Assembly (NCBI GenBank): GCA_021203425.1
Contig: JAJQBF010000229.1
Span: 1-19,946 of the forward strand
DNA: 19,946 bases
Source: Clostridiales bacterium
Lineage (GTDB): Bacteria > Bacillota > Clostridia > Lachnospirales > CAG-274
Direction of reading: 5' to 3'
Shown here one piece after another: positions 8,628 to 15,363 of this stretch (position 1 is the first letter of the stretch; the number at the start of each line of letters is the position of its first letter). Below the pieces are notes generated by a model that saw only the letters and a program-made list of their open reading frames with translations, was not told the origin of the DNA and ran no database searches. The position numbers and the translations under genes were made by a program.

Positions 8628-9296
8628 TTATACCTCCGTAAAATATCCTTTGTGAGTGATATCTTTTATAATTTCCGAATTTTTCGGTCTTTCTGCCTTA
8701 TATTTTTTTATCAAGTCAAATTTGCCCCAAAAATGCATAGGGAAAACCGCTTTAAAATCTGCTGTTTCAAGAAATCTGTCCATACCGAGGCAGTAATATT
8801 CCTCCTGACGGGGGTCAAGGGGGATAAAGCCGACGTCAAAATGTCTGCCATTAATAGGTAATATATATTTTTCGAAAAGAGCTTTCATATTGTTGTTGTA
8901 AGCCTTTGTTTCTTCCTTCCACACCCACAGGTTTAAATCACCGGCATGAAAAATTTCGGTTCCTTCACAGGAAACGGCAAAGGCAACACCGCAGTCTGTC
9001 GAATTCGGCGTTTCAACAGTGATATCCCCTGCTCTGATTTTTTCGCCTGCCTTCACAAAAATAATATCATCTGTCTTTTCTTTAACTCTGACGTCTTTTG
9101 AAATTATAAACGTAACATTACAGCTTTCACGAAGTTTGAAAATTTCGGGGTTAAAGTGGTCACTGTGAGAATGAGAAACAAAAACATACATTTTTTTACG
9201 GGGATAGGAAAGCTGCCCCTTCCAATAATCGAAAAGAAGACAGCAGTTTTCGAGTTCAACAAAAAAACCGCTGTGGTCGATATAGGTTACTTTCAT
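8628..9296 (-). CDS. Metallo-beta-lactamase-fold hydrolase
   Basis: MBL-fold protein of 222 aa, cytoplasmic, resembling the UlaG/YtnP-like stand-alone hydrolases of Firmicutes; substrate unknown. The metal motif HxHxDH is HSHSDH at residues 42-47. Other expected marks are STDCGVAF (about 99-106), FHAGDLN with Asp120, and a late His in FPMHFWG. I chose the ATG at 9296 because AAAGGAGT lies just upstream and the protein then starts directly at the first beta-strand; an ATG at 9320 would add eight residues. It begins 15 bases past the terminator hairpin that follows clpX, leaving no room for a promoter between them. Expression therefore depends on readthrough or on a promoter inside clpX. It is coupled to the VOC gene downstream. 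Confidence 0.87.
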   Translation of the reverse strand: MKVTYIDHSGFFVELENCCLLFDYWKGQLSYPRKKMYVFVSHSHSDHFNPEIFKLRESCNVTFIISKDVRVKEKTDDIIFVKAGEKIRAGDITVETPNSTDCGVAFAVSCEGTEIFHAGDLNLWVWKEETKAYNNNMKALFEKYILPINGRHFDVGFIPLDPRQEEYYCLGMDRFLETADFKAVFPMHFWGKFDLIKKYKAERPKNSEIIKDITHKGYFTEV

Positions 9297-9310
9297 ATTG
9301 ACTCCTTTAG

Positions 9311-9344
9311 AAAAAGGCATACAGGAAAAACCTTATATGCCTTT
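9311..9344 (-). terminator. Rho-independent terminator after clpX
   Basis: On the minus strand AAAGGCATA (9344-9336) pairs perfectly with TATGCCTTT (9321-9313). The loop contains a further AGG/CCT pairing, and the T-run continues to 9311. It lies 13 bases after the clpX stop and just ahead of the ribosome binding site of the next gene, so it may act as a partial terminator within a longer transcript. Confidence 0.82.
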
Positions 9345-9357
9345 AAAATACATATTT

Positions 9358-10653
9358 TCAGCCTGCCGGCTTATGCTTTCTTTGACTGCGTTTAGCAGTT
9401 TTTTTGACAGGAATAGGTTTCCTGTTTGGGTTATGAACATAGATAGGCTCGGCAGTTTTTTCTACAACGTCCTTTGTAATTATACATTTTTCCACTGTAT
9501 TGTCATCGGGAAGTGTATACATAATATCCGTCATAAAACTTTCGATAATAGCTCTTAAGCCTCTTGCCCCTGTTCCCTGTTCAATTGCCTTATGGGCAAC
9601 AGTAGTAAGGGCATCGTCTTCAAACTCCAATATAACATTGTCAAGCTCAAAGAGATATTTATACTGCTTTATTATTGAATTTTTGGGTTTTACCAAAATA
9701 TCAACAAGAGCCGCCTCGTCAAGACTGTTAAGTGAAACAACAACGGGAAGTCTTCCTATAAGCTCGGGTATAAGCCCGAATTTATGGAGATCCTGAGGCA
9801 TAACACTCTTTAAAATATTTTCCTCTCTCAGTTCCTTACGGGATCTGCTGTCGGAGCCGAAACCTATAACCTTGTTTGTTATACGTCTTCCGATTATCTT
9901 TTCAAGCCCTGCAAAAGCACCGCCGCAGATAAAGAGTATATTTGTAGTGTCTATTTGTATAAATTCCTGGTGAGGGTGTTTTCTGCCGCCCTGAGGGGGT
10001 ACGCTTGCAACAGTGCCTTCCAAAATTTTAAGAAGAGCCTGCTGAACACCTTCACCGCTGACATCTCTGGTAATAGAGGGATTATCCGACTTTCTTGCTA
10101 TTTTGTCAATCTCGTCTATATAGATAATTCCTCTCTGTGCCCTTTCGATATCATAATCGGCAGCCTGTATTATTTTAAGAAGAATATTTTCAACGTCTTC
10201 ACCTACATAGCCTGCCTCTGTTAAAGATGTTGCGTCGGCTATGGCAAAAGGCACGTTAAGAAGTCTGGCCAGTGTCTGAGCAAGGAATGTCTTTCCTACG
10301 CCTGTAGGTCCTATAAAGAGAATATTGCTCTTTTGAAGTTCAACATCGCTCATATCCGAGCCGATTCTTTTATAGTGGTTGTAAACAGCTACGGAAAGGG
10401 CTTTCTTTGCCTCGTCCTGTCCTATAACATATTCGTCTAAAATGCGTTTCATTTCGGCAGGCGTCGGGATATTCATATCCGCCGGCTCATCATAAATATT
10501 TTCGTACATATAGTCGTCTGCTATCATATCATAACAGAGGTCTACACATTCATTGCATATGAAAGCATCTATGCCCGCAAGCATTCTGCCCACATGATCT
10601 TCTGATTTACCGCAGAAAGAACATCTTATTCTTCCGTCTGATTTTGATGCCAT
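9358..10653 (-). CDS. clpX: ATP-dependent Clp protease ATP-binding subunit ClpX
   Basis: AAA+ unfoldase that recognises tagged proteins (such as SsrA-tagged ones) and feeds them to ClpP. The 431-aa protein has the N-terminal zinc-binding domain (Cys11, Cys14, Cys33, Cys36), Walker A GPTGVGKT (115-122), pore loop GYVG (148-151), Walker B IIYIDEID (176-183), an RKH loop (224-226) and the IGF loop (263-265) that docks on ClpP. All key residues are present. The C terminus carries a short basic extension rich in Lys and Arg. The start has AAAAGGAG upstream. It is third in tig-clpP-clpX, 86 bases after clpP with a strong hairpin in that gap. No lon gene follows, unlike in many Clostridia. Confidence 0.98.
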   Translation of the reverse strand: MASKSDGRIRCSFCGKSEDHVGRMLAGIDAFICNECVDLCYDMIADDYMYENIYDEPADMNIPTPAEMKRILDEYVIGQDEAKKALSVAVYNHYKRIGSDMSDVELQKSNILFIGPTGVGKTFLAQTLARLLNVPFAIADATSLTEAGYVGEDVENILLKIIQAADYDIERAQRGIIYIDEIDKIARKSDNPSITRDVSGEGVQQALLKILEGTVASVPPQGGRKHPHQEFIQIDTTNILFICGGAFAGLEKIIGRRITNKVIGFGSDSRSRKELREENILKSVMPQDLHKFGLIPELIGRLPVVVSLNSLDEAALVDILVKPKNSIIKQYKYLFELDNVILEFEDDALTTVAHKAIEQGTGARGLRAIIESFMTDIMYTLPDDNTVEKCIITKDVVEKTAEPIYVHNPNRKPIPVKKTAKRSQRKHKPAG

Positions 10654-10693
10654 ATAACTGCTCCTTTTAGAGTAAGATTAAGATTTTAAGCAG

Positions 10694-10726
10694 CAGTTCA
10701 GCCGCTTTGTAAGTTCGGCTGAACTG
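10694..10726 (-). other. Intercistronic hairpin between clpP and clpX
   Basis: CAGTTCAGCCG and its exact complement form an 11-bp perfect stem (10694-10704 with 10716-10726) around an 11-base loop. On the minus strand it is followed by CTGCTTAAAATC with no U-run, so it is not a standard terminator. It begins 14 bases after the clpP stop and ends 40 bases before the clpX start. RNA processing, protection of the upstream message or partial attenuation are possible roles. Confidence 0.75.
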
Positions 10727-10739
10727 TTATAATTTATTA

Positions 10740-11324
10740 TTACTTTGATTTAACAATTACATCATCAATAAGACCGTACTTCTTAGCCTCTTCGGCTGAC
10801 ATATAGTTGTCTCTTTCAGTATCAGACACAACCTGTTCATAGTCATTTCCGGTATTCTCAGCTAAAATCTCATTCATTTTTTTTTTGATTTTAAGAATGT
10901 TCTCAGCCTGAATCTGAATATCGGTAGCCTGACCCTTAGCACCGCCCATTGGCTGATGTATCATAATTTCAGAGTTGGGAAGAGCAAATCTCTTTCCCTT
11001 GGCGCCTCCTGCAAGGAGAAAAGCACCCATACTTGCGGCAAGCCCTATACAGATTGTAGAGACATCGGGCTTAATATACTGCATTGTGTCATATATAGCC
11101 ATACCTGCCGTTACTGAACCGCCGGGGCTGTTTATATAAAGATTGATGTCCCTGTCGGGGTCTTCTGCGGCAAGATAAAGCAGCTGCGCCACAACAAGAT
11201 TTGCGCTGACATCGGTTACTTCCTCTCCCAATATAATTATTCTGTCTTTTAAAAGGCGGGAATATATGTCGTAAGATCTTTCGCCTGCTGTAGTTTGGTC
11301 TACAACCATAGGTACTAAACTCAT
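10740..11324 (-). CDS. clpP: ATP-dependent Clp protease proteolytic subunit ClpP
   Basis: Serine peptidase that forms the tetradecameric proteolytic chamber used by ClpX and other Clp ATPases. The 194-aa length is typical. The catalytic triad is visible: Ser98 in GLAASMGAFLL, His123 in MIHQPMGG and Asp172 in DTERDNYMSAEEA. A short N-terminal propeptide-like segment precedes the conserved SYDIYSRLLKDRIIILG. It sits between tig and clpX, 21 bases after tig, an order shared across Firmicutes and Proteobacteria. No CtsR-type operator is visible near the gene, and transcription most simply starts at the promoter upstream of tig. Confidence 0.98.
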   Translation of the reverse strand: MSLVPMVVDQTTAGERSYDIYSRLLKDRIIILGEEVTDVSANLVVAQLLYLAAEDPDRDINLYINSPGGSVTAGMAIYDTMQYIKPDVSTICIGLAASMGAFLLAGGAKGKRFALPNSEIMIHQPMGGAKGQATDIQIQAENILKIKKKMNEILAENTGNDYEQVVSDTERDNYMSAEEAKKYGLIDDVIVKSK

Positions 11325-11345
11325 ATTTTTCCTTCTTTCTTAATT

Positions 11346-12629
11346 TTATTCAGAAACAACAGCCTCGCTTAAAACAAGGTCAAGAGCCTTCTGAACTTTA
11401 AGGTCGTCCTTTAAAGACTCCTTTTCGTCAATACTCATAATCTGAAGGAGCTTTTCTTTTTCAATCATACTTTCCTTAGCTATTCTGTCGATTTCATTGT
11501 CAAGCTCTTCTTCTGTAATTTCAAAAGCCTCTATTTCAGCTATTTTCTCAAGAGCAAGTCTGCCCTTTACCTGTTTTTCAGCCTGTTCTCTGAAACTGTC
11601 CTTGATTGCGTCTTCAGTCTGGTTAATCATCTGAAGATGCTGTTCAACGGGCAAACCTCTGTATCTTAAACTGTTAGCGAAGTTCTCAAACATCTTGTCA
11701 ACTTCGTTATCATACATACATTCGGGAACATCTATTTCAGCAACATCGCCTAATTCTTCAATAAGCTGTTCTCTCTTACGGTTGTCAGCCTCAGTAACCT
11801 TATTCATAGTAAGTTTTGCCCTTACATCGGTAAGATATTCATCAACTGACTCAAATTCCGTTGTGTCTGAAACATATTCATCATCAAGCTCGGGAATTTC
11901 CTTTCCCTTAATTGAATTAACCTTAACCTCAAATTTAGCCGGCTTACCTGCAAGGTCGGGAGCGCCGTAGTTTTCGGGGAAGGTTACGTTTACAACAAGC
12001 TCTGAACCAATGGGCGCACCGACGATCTGATCCTCAAAATTATCGATAAATGTGTGAGAACCGAGTTCAAGGTCAAAGCTTGCGCCTTCGCCACCTTCAA
12101 AGGGAACATCGTCAATATAGCCCTTGAAGTCAATATTTACTGTATCGCCTGTTTCGGCATTTCTGTCTGTAACGTCAAAAATACGTGCCTGCTTGCTGCG
12201 TTCCGCATCTACAACAGCATTTACCTCTTCGTCTGTTACAGTTGTGTCTTCGCTTAAATATTTAAGACCCTTATAGTTTTCAATCTTAACTTCGGGCTTA
12301 ACAAAAACCTCTGCCGTAAAAACAACACCCTCGTCATCAATTTTTTCAATATCGATTTCGGGACGGGAAACAACCTTTGTTTCTGTTTCCTTAACTGCTG
12401 TTTCGTAAGCATCGGGAAGAACAAAATTAACGGCATCTTCGTAAAATACTTCCTTGCCGTAGGCAATTTCAAGCATCTTTCTCGGAACCTTGCCTTTTCT
12501 GAAACCCTGAAGAGAAAGCTGGTTTCTGTTCTTTTTGTAGGAATGTTCCATGCCCTCTTCAAACCTTGCTGCGTCTACCGAAAAGGTAATTTTAACTTTG
12601 TTTTTTTCTAAAGCCTCTACTGTACTCAT
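11346..12629 (-). CDS. tig: Trigger factor (ribosome-associated chaperone/PPIase)
   Basis: Chaperone that binds the ribosome near the exit tunnel and shields nascent chains, with peptidyl-prolyl isomerase activity. The 427-aa protein shows the three expected parts: an N-terminal ribosome-binding domain with the signature GFRKGKVPRKM (42-52); an FKBP-type PPIase domain from about residue 161 (GDTVNIDFKGYIDDVPFEGG); and a long acidic alpha-helical C-terminal chaperone domain to the end. The start is supported by AGGAGGAAG upstream on the minus strand. It is the first gene of tig-clpP-clpX, with a promoter about 85 bases upstream and a hairpin near the predicted 5' end of the message. Confidence 0.97.
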   Translation of the reverse strand: MSTVEALEKNKVKITFSVDAARFEEGMEHSYKKNRNQLSLQGFRKGKVPRKMLEIAYGKEVFYEDAVNFVLPDAYETAVKETETKVVSRPEIDIEKIDDEGVVFTAEVFVKPEVKIENYKGLKYLSEDTTVTDEEVNAVVDAERSKQARIFDVTDRNAETGDTVNIDFKGYIDDVPFEGGEGASFDLELGSHTFIDNFEDQIVGAPIGSELVVNVTFPENYGAPDLAGKPAKFEVKVNSIKGKEIPELDDEYVSDTTEFESVDEYLTDVRAKLTMNKVTEADNRKREQLIEELGDVAEIDVPECMYDNEVDKMFENFANSLRYRGLPVEQHLQMINQTEDAIKDSFREQAEKQVKGRLALEKIAEIEAFEITEEELDNEIDRIAKESMIEKEKLLQIMSIDEKESLKDDLKVQKALDLVLSEAVVSE

Positions 12630-12668
12630 TTTTTGTACTTCCTCCTAATAAAAGTGATTAGTGTATAG

Positions 12669-12699
12669 CGGTCTGTTTACAGTGGAACACTGCCGACCG
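12669..12699 (-). other. Stem-loop near the 5' end of the tig leader
   Basis: CAGTG/CACTG (12680-12684 with 12688-12692, loop of three) sits inside an outer CGGTC/GACCG helix (12669-12673 with 12695-12699). The predicted transcription start is about 12706, so the structure would lie near the 5' end of the mRNA, where such hairpins can stabilise transcripts. It matches no riboswitch or CIRCE element I recognise. Confidence 0.55.
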
Positions 12700-12713
12700 G
12701 CATTTAATAATAT

Positions 12714-12741
12714 ATTATACATGTTTTTACAGAATTGTAAA
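12714..12741 (-). promoter_or_regulatory. Sigma-A-type promoter for tig-clpP-clpX
   Basis: On the minus strand, TTTACA (12741-12736) is the -35 element and TATAAT (12719-12714) a perfect -10, with a 16-base spacer. The likely start is about 12706, giving a leader of roughly 77 bases. The -35 half overlaps an inverted repeat (TTTACA, four bases, TGTAAA at 12726-12741) that may be an operator. Confidence 0.75.
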
Positions 12742-12791
12742 GCAAAAAATTGATTTTTACAATTAAATTTTATGAATTTCTCCTTAAGCTT

Positions 12792-13072
12792 TTAAAGAAT
12801 CTCGGTTTCGGTTTCGAAAATTTCGCCGTCTGTTATTCTTTCTATGTGGTTTAAGACATTGTCGATTATGGAATCGGCAACGGCGCTGTCGTTGGTTACA
12901 CAGGCAAAGCCAAGCTCTATAACTCTGTGGTTATCATTCAGCCGACCTCCGCAATGGATATATTGAATTTATTTTTCGTCCTGTCAACTATCCGTCTCAG
13001 CTCCATACGTTTATCCTTAAGAGAATTAACCCACTCCGCCCGGATTTTTATCTTGCAGCAGCCAATCACCAT
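12792..13072 (-). pseudogene. DUF503 family protein gene with a frameshift
   Basis: Two reading frames join to make a 93-aa DUF503 protein, a small widespread family in Firmicutes with no assigned function. Frame 1 starts at the ATG at 13072 (MVIGCCKIKIRAEW...) and runs to FNISIAEVG, where it meets a TGA. Frame 2 resumes without overlap as LNDNHRVIELGFACVTND and ends at TAA (12794-12792). The junction is at 12941-12943, in codons reading GTC-GG-CTG; restoring one base gives AEVGxNDNHR in register and the normal family length. The start lies four bases after the PAP2 stop, with GGAAAGGA upstream, so it is the last gene of the dnaX operon. It may be a true pseudogene or a one-base sequencing error. 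Confidence 0.8.
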
Positions 13073-13076
13073 AGGG

Positions 13077-13601
13077 CTAATCGTCCTTTCCGAATCTGAA
13101 AATCAAGAAAACACCTATAACAGCTCCAAGCCAAGAGCCTATAATTACATCACTGGGGTAGTGAACCAAGAGATAAAGTCTTGAAACGGCTATAAAAAAG
13201 GCTAAGCCGAAAGCAATAACACCCAGAATGGGGTTAGTGCAGAAAATAACCATAGCCGCAACAAAGCTGGCCATAGTGTGACCCGAGGGAAAACTGGGGT
13301 CTTTAGGCTCTTTTATTCTGCTTTTAATATCATCTAATGCATCAAATGGTCTTATTCTGCCGACTAAGGGCTTTAAGACAACATTACAGACGAAGGTTGA
13401 AAGAAGCAGAGCTTTTATAAGTATTTTGCTTGTGTTTTTATATTTTCCGGATAAACCCATAATGCAGGCAATAAGAATCCAAACTAAGCCTGCGTTTGCA
13501 GTAGCTGAAATTTTAGGCATAATTTTATCTAAAAAATCGCTTTGAAGGTTATCCTGGAGAAATTCCATTATTTTTACGTCTTGTTTGGCAACCCTATTCA
13601 A
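13077..13601 (-). CDS. PAP2-family membrane phosphatase
   Basis: Integral membrane acid phosphatase of the PAP2 superfamily, 174 aa, with about five hydrophobic segments. All three signature motifs are intact: Kx6RP (KPLVGRIRP, Lys77-Pro85), PSGH (105-108) and SRx5Hx3D (Ser140, Arg141, His147, Asp151). Likely substrates are lipid phosphates such as undecaprenyl diphosphate or phosphatidic-type lipids; the sequence does not decide between them. The start is an unusual TTG at 13601, strongly supported by GAGGAGAG eight bases upstream on the minus strand and by the absence of a better ATG (the next one, at residue 12, has no ribosome binding site). It lies between thyX (27-base gap) and the DUF503 gene, at the end of the dnaX-recR operon. 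Confidence 0.92.
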   Translation of the reverse strand: MNRVAKQDVKIMEFLQDNLQSDFLDKIMPKISATANAGLVWILIACIMGLSGKYKNTSKILIKALLLSTFVCNVVLKPLVGRIRPFDALDDIKSRIKEPKDPSFPSGHTMASFVAAMVIFCTNPILGVIAFGLAFFIAVSRLYLLVHYPSDVIIGSWLGAVIGVFLIFRFGKDD

Positions 13602-13628
13602 TTTATATACTCTCCTCAGTAACTTTCT

Positions 13629-14252
13629 TTAGAATTCCAAATCGAAGAACAAAACAGGCAGCTTTTCTTTAAGCTCATAAAGAAGGGGAGCAGCTAATTC
13701 CCTAATCTGTGGGTGAGCCGCCTTATCACAGCGCATTCTGAAGAAATGGCGCCATTCTCTGAAATTCATTGTTGTTACTATTTCAGTTTTAAGGGAATTA
13801 GGAAGTATGGAGCGAACCTGTTCGGGAGGAACCCCCATATCAGTCATTTTAAAATAATTTTCTTCTATCTGCTCCATTGTTTCTTTCCATAATTTAAATT
13901 CGGGGCTGTCTTCTTCCCAGAAACAAGGCTTTATAAAAGTAAGCTCTCTTCCGAATTTGTCGCTTGAGTAGTTGCAGTAGCGTGTTGACTCCTGAGAATA
14001 GCTTGCTACTCTGTGACGGACGATTTCGTGACTTACACCTCTGTCACATATAAAACGGACTGTAAGCTTTTCGTGTTCTATTACTGATTCATGACCTCTT
14101 TTAATAAGGGAAGTTATAAGCCTTTCAGCCGAGCCATCTTTAATATAGCCCTCGCTTTTATAACAGGTTCTGCCGGCTTTTTCTATTGTCTTCATTATTT
14201 CTGTTGGATTTATATCTTCCTCGATAACATAATAAGGTTTAATAATCTTCAT
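13629..14252 (-). CDS. thyX: Flavin-dependent thymidylate synthase ThyX
   Basis: FAD-dependent enzyme that methylates dUMP to dTMP using methylenetetrahydrofolate and NAD(P)H; it replaces ThyA. The product is 207 aa. The ThyX motif RHRx7S is at residues 79-89 (RHRVASYSQES), preceded by HESVIEHEKLTVRF and followed by TRYCNY. The C terminus carries EWRHFFRMRCDKAAHPQIRE, which fits the nucleotide and flavin site of the family. I chose the ATG at 14252, one base after the recR stop, with GGAG seven bases upstream inside the end of recR, so translation is coupled. A TTG at 14276 within recR would add eight residues and is unlikely. Its place directly after recR puts dTMP supply in a replication/repair operon. 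Confidence 0.96.
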   Translation of the reverse strand: MKIIKPYYVIEEDINPTEIMKTIEKAGRTCYKSEGYIKDGSAERLITSLIKRGHESVIEHEKLTVRFICDRGVSHEIVRHRVASYSQESTRYCNYSSDKFGRELTFIKPCFWEEDSPEFKLWKETMEQIEENYFKMTDMGVPPEQVRSILPNSLKTEIVTTMNFREWRHFFRMRCDKAAHPQIRELAAPLLYELKEKLPVLFFDLEF

Positions 14253-14253
14253 T

Positions 14254-14850
14254 TTACATCTCCGTTCTGTATTCAAGGGCTTTTGAAAGGGTTACGTCGT
14301 CTACATATTCGAGGTCTCCCCCTATGGGTACACCGCTGGCTATTCTTGTTACTTTAATACCCAGGGGTTTTAAAAGCCCCGAGATATACATAGCCGTAGC
14401 CTCGCCTTCAACAGTAGGGTTAGTTGCTATTATTATTTCTTTAACATTGCCCTTTATTCTTGACAAAAGCTCTTTTATTTTAAGCTTTTCGGGACCGATG
14501 CCGTTAATAGGGGAAATTGTACCATGCAAAATATGATATCTGCCCTTAAACTCCTTTGTTTTTTCATATGCCGCCATATCCCGAGGGTCTTCAACAACCA
14601 TAATCTGCCCGTTGTCACGGTTTGGGTCACTGCAGATATTGCAGATTTCGTCGTCCGTAAGGTTACAGCAGACGGGGCAAAGACGTATATTTGTCTTCGC
14701 CGAGGTTATTGCCGAGGCTAAGGATTCAGCGTTTTCTCTCGGCATATTTATAATGTGAAAAGCAAGGCGCTGGGCAGACTTTCCCCCTATGCCGGGAAGT
14801 CTCGAAAGCTCCTCTATTAAGCGTGTAACGGAATCTCCGTAATAGTTCAT
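14254..14850 (-). CDS. recR: Recombination mediator protein RecR
   Basis: DNA-binding recombination mediator that acts with RecO/RecF in loading RecA at gaps. The 198-aa protein shows the helix-hairpin-helix (LPGIGGKSAQRLAFHI, about 18-33), a four-cysteine zinc finger (Cys58, Cys61, Cys70, Cys73) and a TOPRIM domain starting at IMVVEDPRDMAAYEKT and running to about residue 175. The C-terminal Walker-B-like segment (DLEYVDDVTLSKAL) is complete. GGGTGAG precedes the ATG. The order dnaX-ybaB-recR is conserved across bacteria, and the gap from ybaB is 19 bases. thyX follows one base later. Confidence 0.97.
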   Translation of the reverse strand: MNYYGDSVTRLIEELSRLPGIGGKSAQRLAFHIINMPRENAESLASAITSAKTNIRLCPVCCNLTDDEICNICSDPNRDNGQIMVVEDPRDMAAYEKTKEFKGRYHILHGTISPINGIGPEKLKIKELLSRIKGNVKEIIIATNPTVEGEATAMYISGLLKPLGIKVTRIASGVPIGGDLEYVDDVTLSKALEYRTEM

Positions 14851-14869
14851 ATTCTCACCCGGTTTATTC

Positions 14870-15214
14870 TCAGAAAAGTCCCGGTATGCCCTGCATACCC
14901 GTAATCTTGCTCATTCCTCCGGCAGCTGCATCATCAACTGTTCTTATTGCTTCGTTTACTGCCGTAAGAATTAAATCTTCAAGCATTTCTATATCATCGG
15001 GGTCTACAACGTCCTCGGAAATTTCTATTTTTTCTACTGTTTTGTTACCCAAAATGGTGATTTTAACTGCTCCGCCGCCTGAGGTAATTTCGAACTTTTT
15101 CTCCTCAAGCTCTTTCTGCATATCTGCCATCTGTTTCTGCATCTTCTGAGCCTGTTTCATAAGGTTCATATTCATACCGCCCATACCGCCGTAGCCGTAA
15201 CCGCCTTTTGCCAT
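14870..15214 (-). CDS. YbaB/EbfC family nucleoid-associated protein
   Basis: Small DNA-binding protein of 114 aa (YbaB/EbfC family, B. subtilis YaaK) that forms dimers with a tweezer-like shape on DNA. The N terminus is Gly/Met-rich (MAKGGYGYGGMGGMNMN). A Gln/Lys/Met-rich helix follows (MKQAQKMQKQMADMQKELE), then a beta-sheet with the conserved TSGGGAVKITILG and a C-terminal helix. AAGGAGG lies upstream of the ATG at good spacing. It stands between dnaX and recR as in most bacteria, but the 149-base gap to dnaX is larger than usual and holds a repeat element. Confidence 0.95.
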   Translation of the reverse strand: MAKGGYGYGGMGGMNMNLMKQAQKMQKQMADMQKELEEKKFEITSGGGAVKITILGNKTVEKIEISEDVVDPDDIEMLEDLILTAVNEAIRTVDDAAAGGMSKITGMQGIPGLF

Positions 15215-15245
15215 ATCAATTCTGCCTCCTTATACATTAACTAAG

Positions 15246-15343
15246 CTTCCCCTTAAAAGGGGAAGTGTCAGCAAAGCTGACGATGGGGTTCTGCCCTTGC
15301 CATGCCCGAAATTATCGGCTGACGATGGGGTGCTGCCCTCGCC
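15246..15343. repeat. Composite repeat element with two hairpins and two direct repeats
   Basis: The dnaX-ybaB gap holds a perfect 9-bp stem (CTTCCCCTT with AAGGGGAAG, 15246-15265) and then a perfect hairpin GTCAGC-AAA-GCTGAC (15267-15281). Two near-identical 26-base direct repeats start with GCTGACGATGGGGT (15276-15301 and 15318-15343), differing at two positions. GCTGAC occurs again at 15359-15364, overlapping the dnaX stop. Neither hairpin is followed by a U-run. The look is that of a small interspersed intergenic repeat or MITE-like element; copies elsewhere in the genome cannot be seen here. Confidence 0.7.
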
Positions 15344-15363
15344 GAGTTTTAGCTTTACGCTGA

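Noticed and set aside
10654..10739. clpP-clpX hairpin as a rho-independent terminator
   Set aside because: The perfect stem is not followed by a U-tract on the transcribed strand, so it is listed only as a structural element.
12735..12762. Possible BirA (biotin operon) box formed by TTGTAAA and TTTACAA upstream of tig
   Set aside because: The half-sites resemble the BirA box, but the spacing is 14 bases between seven-base halves without the inner CC/GG bases, and no biotin gene is adjacent.
12630..12791. Heat-shock operator (CIRCE or CtsR site) in front of tig
   Set aside because: Neither the CIRCE inverted repeat nor the tandem CtsR heptamers can be found in this region.
14253..14276. Upstream TTG start for thyX giving an extra eight residues
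   Set aside because: It lies within recR without a ribosome binding site, whereas the ATG at 14252 has GGAG at proper spacing and matches the usual start of the fold.
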